A stretch of 12,636 nt of DNA from Acidobacteriota bacterium. GTDB taxonomy: Bacteria > Acidobacteriota > Polarisedimenticolia > J045. Positions 12,364 to 12,636 of the stretch are shown here, in pieces. The notes beneath the pieces were generated by a model, which was given only the letters and a program-made list of their open reading frames with translations, ran no database searches and had not been told where the DNA came from. Made by a program: the position numbers and the translations under genes. Numbering within the stretch: position 1 is the stretch's first letter; each line of letters begins with the position of its first letter. The DNA lies in assembly GCA_027064265.1 (NCBI GenBank), contig JAMOQA010000289.1, positions 1-12,636 on the forward strand. The letters are read 5' to 3'.

Positions 12364-12636
12364 ATGGCCCGGGCACCCAGGAAACCGGTCGATCCCTGGG
12401 AGGCGGCCCTCGCCGCCCTCGCCCGGCGTGCCCTGACGGAAGCGGAAATCCGGCGGAAGCTCTCCCGGAAGGGGGTGCCGGACGCGGCGATCGACGAGGT
12501 CCTCGCCCGCCTCCGCCGCCTGCGGTACGTCGACGACCGGGAGGTTGCCTATAATCACGCGGCCCGGCGGGCCCGGGAGGGCCGGCGGGGTTCCCTCCGC
12601 GTCTTCCGCGAACTGCTGGCCCGGGGAATCGACGGG
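12364..12636 (+). CDS. recX: RecX family regulatory protein (3' end beyond window)
   Basis: The first 91 residues of a small basic helical protein. RecX binds RecA filaments and modulates, mostly restrains, their activity in recombination and the SOS response. Seen: the RecX repeat pattern ALAALARRALTEAEIRRKL, then KGVPDAAIDEVLARLRRLRYVDDREVA and RRAREGRRGSLRVFRELLARGID, matching the first helical modules of the family. Full-length members are usually 150-200 residues, so about half is missing. ATG 12364 is the only usable start after the pilT stop; it has no clear Shine-Dalgarno sequence, only a TATCCT 7 bases upstream. Co-transcription with pilT is possible across the 34-base gap. Its Tyr and Asn codons TAT AAT (12550-12555) are unusual beside the TAC/AAC used by its neighbours. 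Confidence 0.9.
   Translation, partial: MARAPRKPVDPWEAALAALARRALTEAEIRRKLSRKGVPDAAIDEVLARLRRLRYVDDREVAYNHAARRAREGRRGSLRVFRELLARGIDG

Noticed and set aside
1..12636. CRISPR arrays, tRNA/rRNA genes, insertion sequences, phage or toxin-antitoxin modules
   Set aside because: I read both strands and found no direct repeats with spacers, cloverleaf pattern, transposase motif, target duplications or compositional break.

Overview
The window is uniformly GC-rich (about 70% by eye, with G/C at most third codon positions). It looks like the chromosome of a free-living Gram-negative-type bacterium: a type IV pilus retraction ATPase, RecX, a periplasmic-sensor hybrid histidine kinase and a very large exported subtilase. 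The gene style fits high-GC lineages such as Acidobacteriota or Myxococcota-like groups, but no gene here fixes the taxon and I hold that assignment loosely. I see no tRNA, rRNA, CRISPR array, insertion sequence or phage gene, and no patch of foreign base composition. No gene-free stretch exceeds 300 bases.

Layout. Bases 1-9576 are read on the minus strand. In transcription order they hold a 1,926-residue Kp43-like subtilisin-family protease (3796-9576), a thioredoxin (3304-3687), a 75-residue DUF1858 CXXC protein (3074-3301) and a CHASE-PAS-HisKA-HATPase-pseudoREC-REC hybrid kinase (1-2979) cut by the left edge. Thioredoxin and the DUF1858 protein are 2 bases apart and almost certainly co-translated; the kinase follows after 94 bases. 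A 183-base divergent region (9577-9759) separates the protease from ilvE on the plus strand (9760-10686). ilvE runs convergently into a small receiver-like gene on the minus strand (10713-11060). That gene is divergent from pilT (11160-12329, plus), which is followed after 34 bases by recX (12364 to the right edge, incomplete).

How the genes may fit together. The best-supported functional unit is thioredoxin plus the DUF1858 protein: two small proteins, each with a CXXC pair, in one transcript. The kinase downstream could share their promoter, but nothing in the sequence shows that it senses redox state. pilT-recX looks like a housekeeping pair. The small receiver-like protein shares pilT's promoter region and could bear on pilus control, but that is inference from position only. 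ilvE is a stand-alone biosynthetic gene with a good sigma70-type promoter.

The least ordinary items are: the protease (a cysteine four residues after the catalytic His as in proteinase K, an eight-cysteine segment inside the catalytic domain, and possibly two propeptide modules); the degenerate receiver in the kinase; the orphan receiver-like protein beside pilT; and -10-like hexamers exactly 7 bases before the ATG of the only two genes (protease, recX) that lack a Shine-Dalgarno sequence, suggesting leaderless transcripts. I do not see a clearly new multi-gene system in this window.
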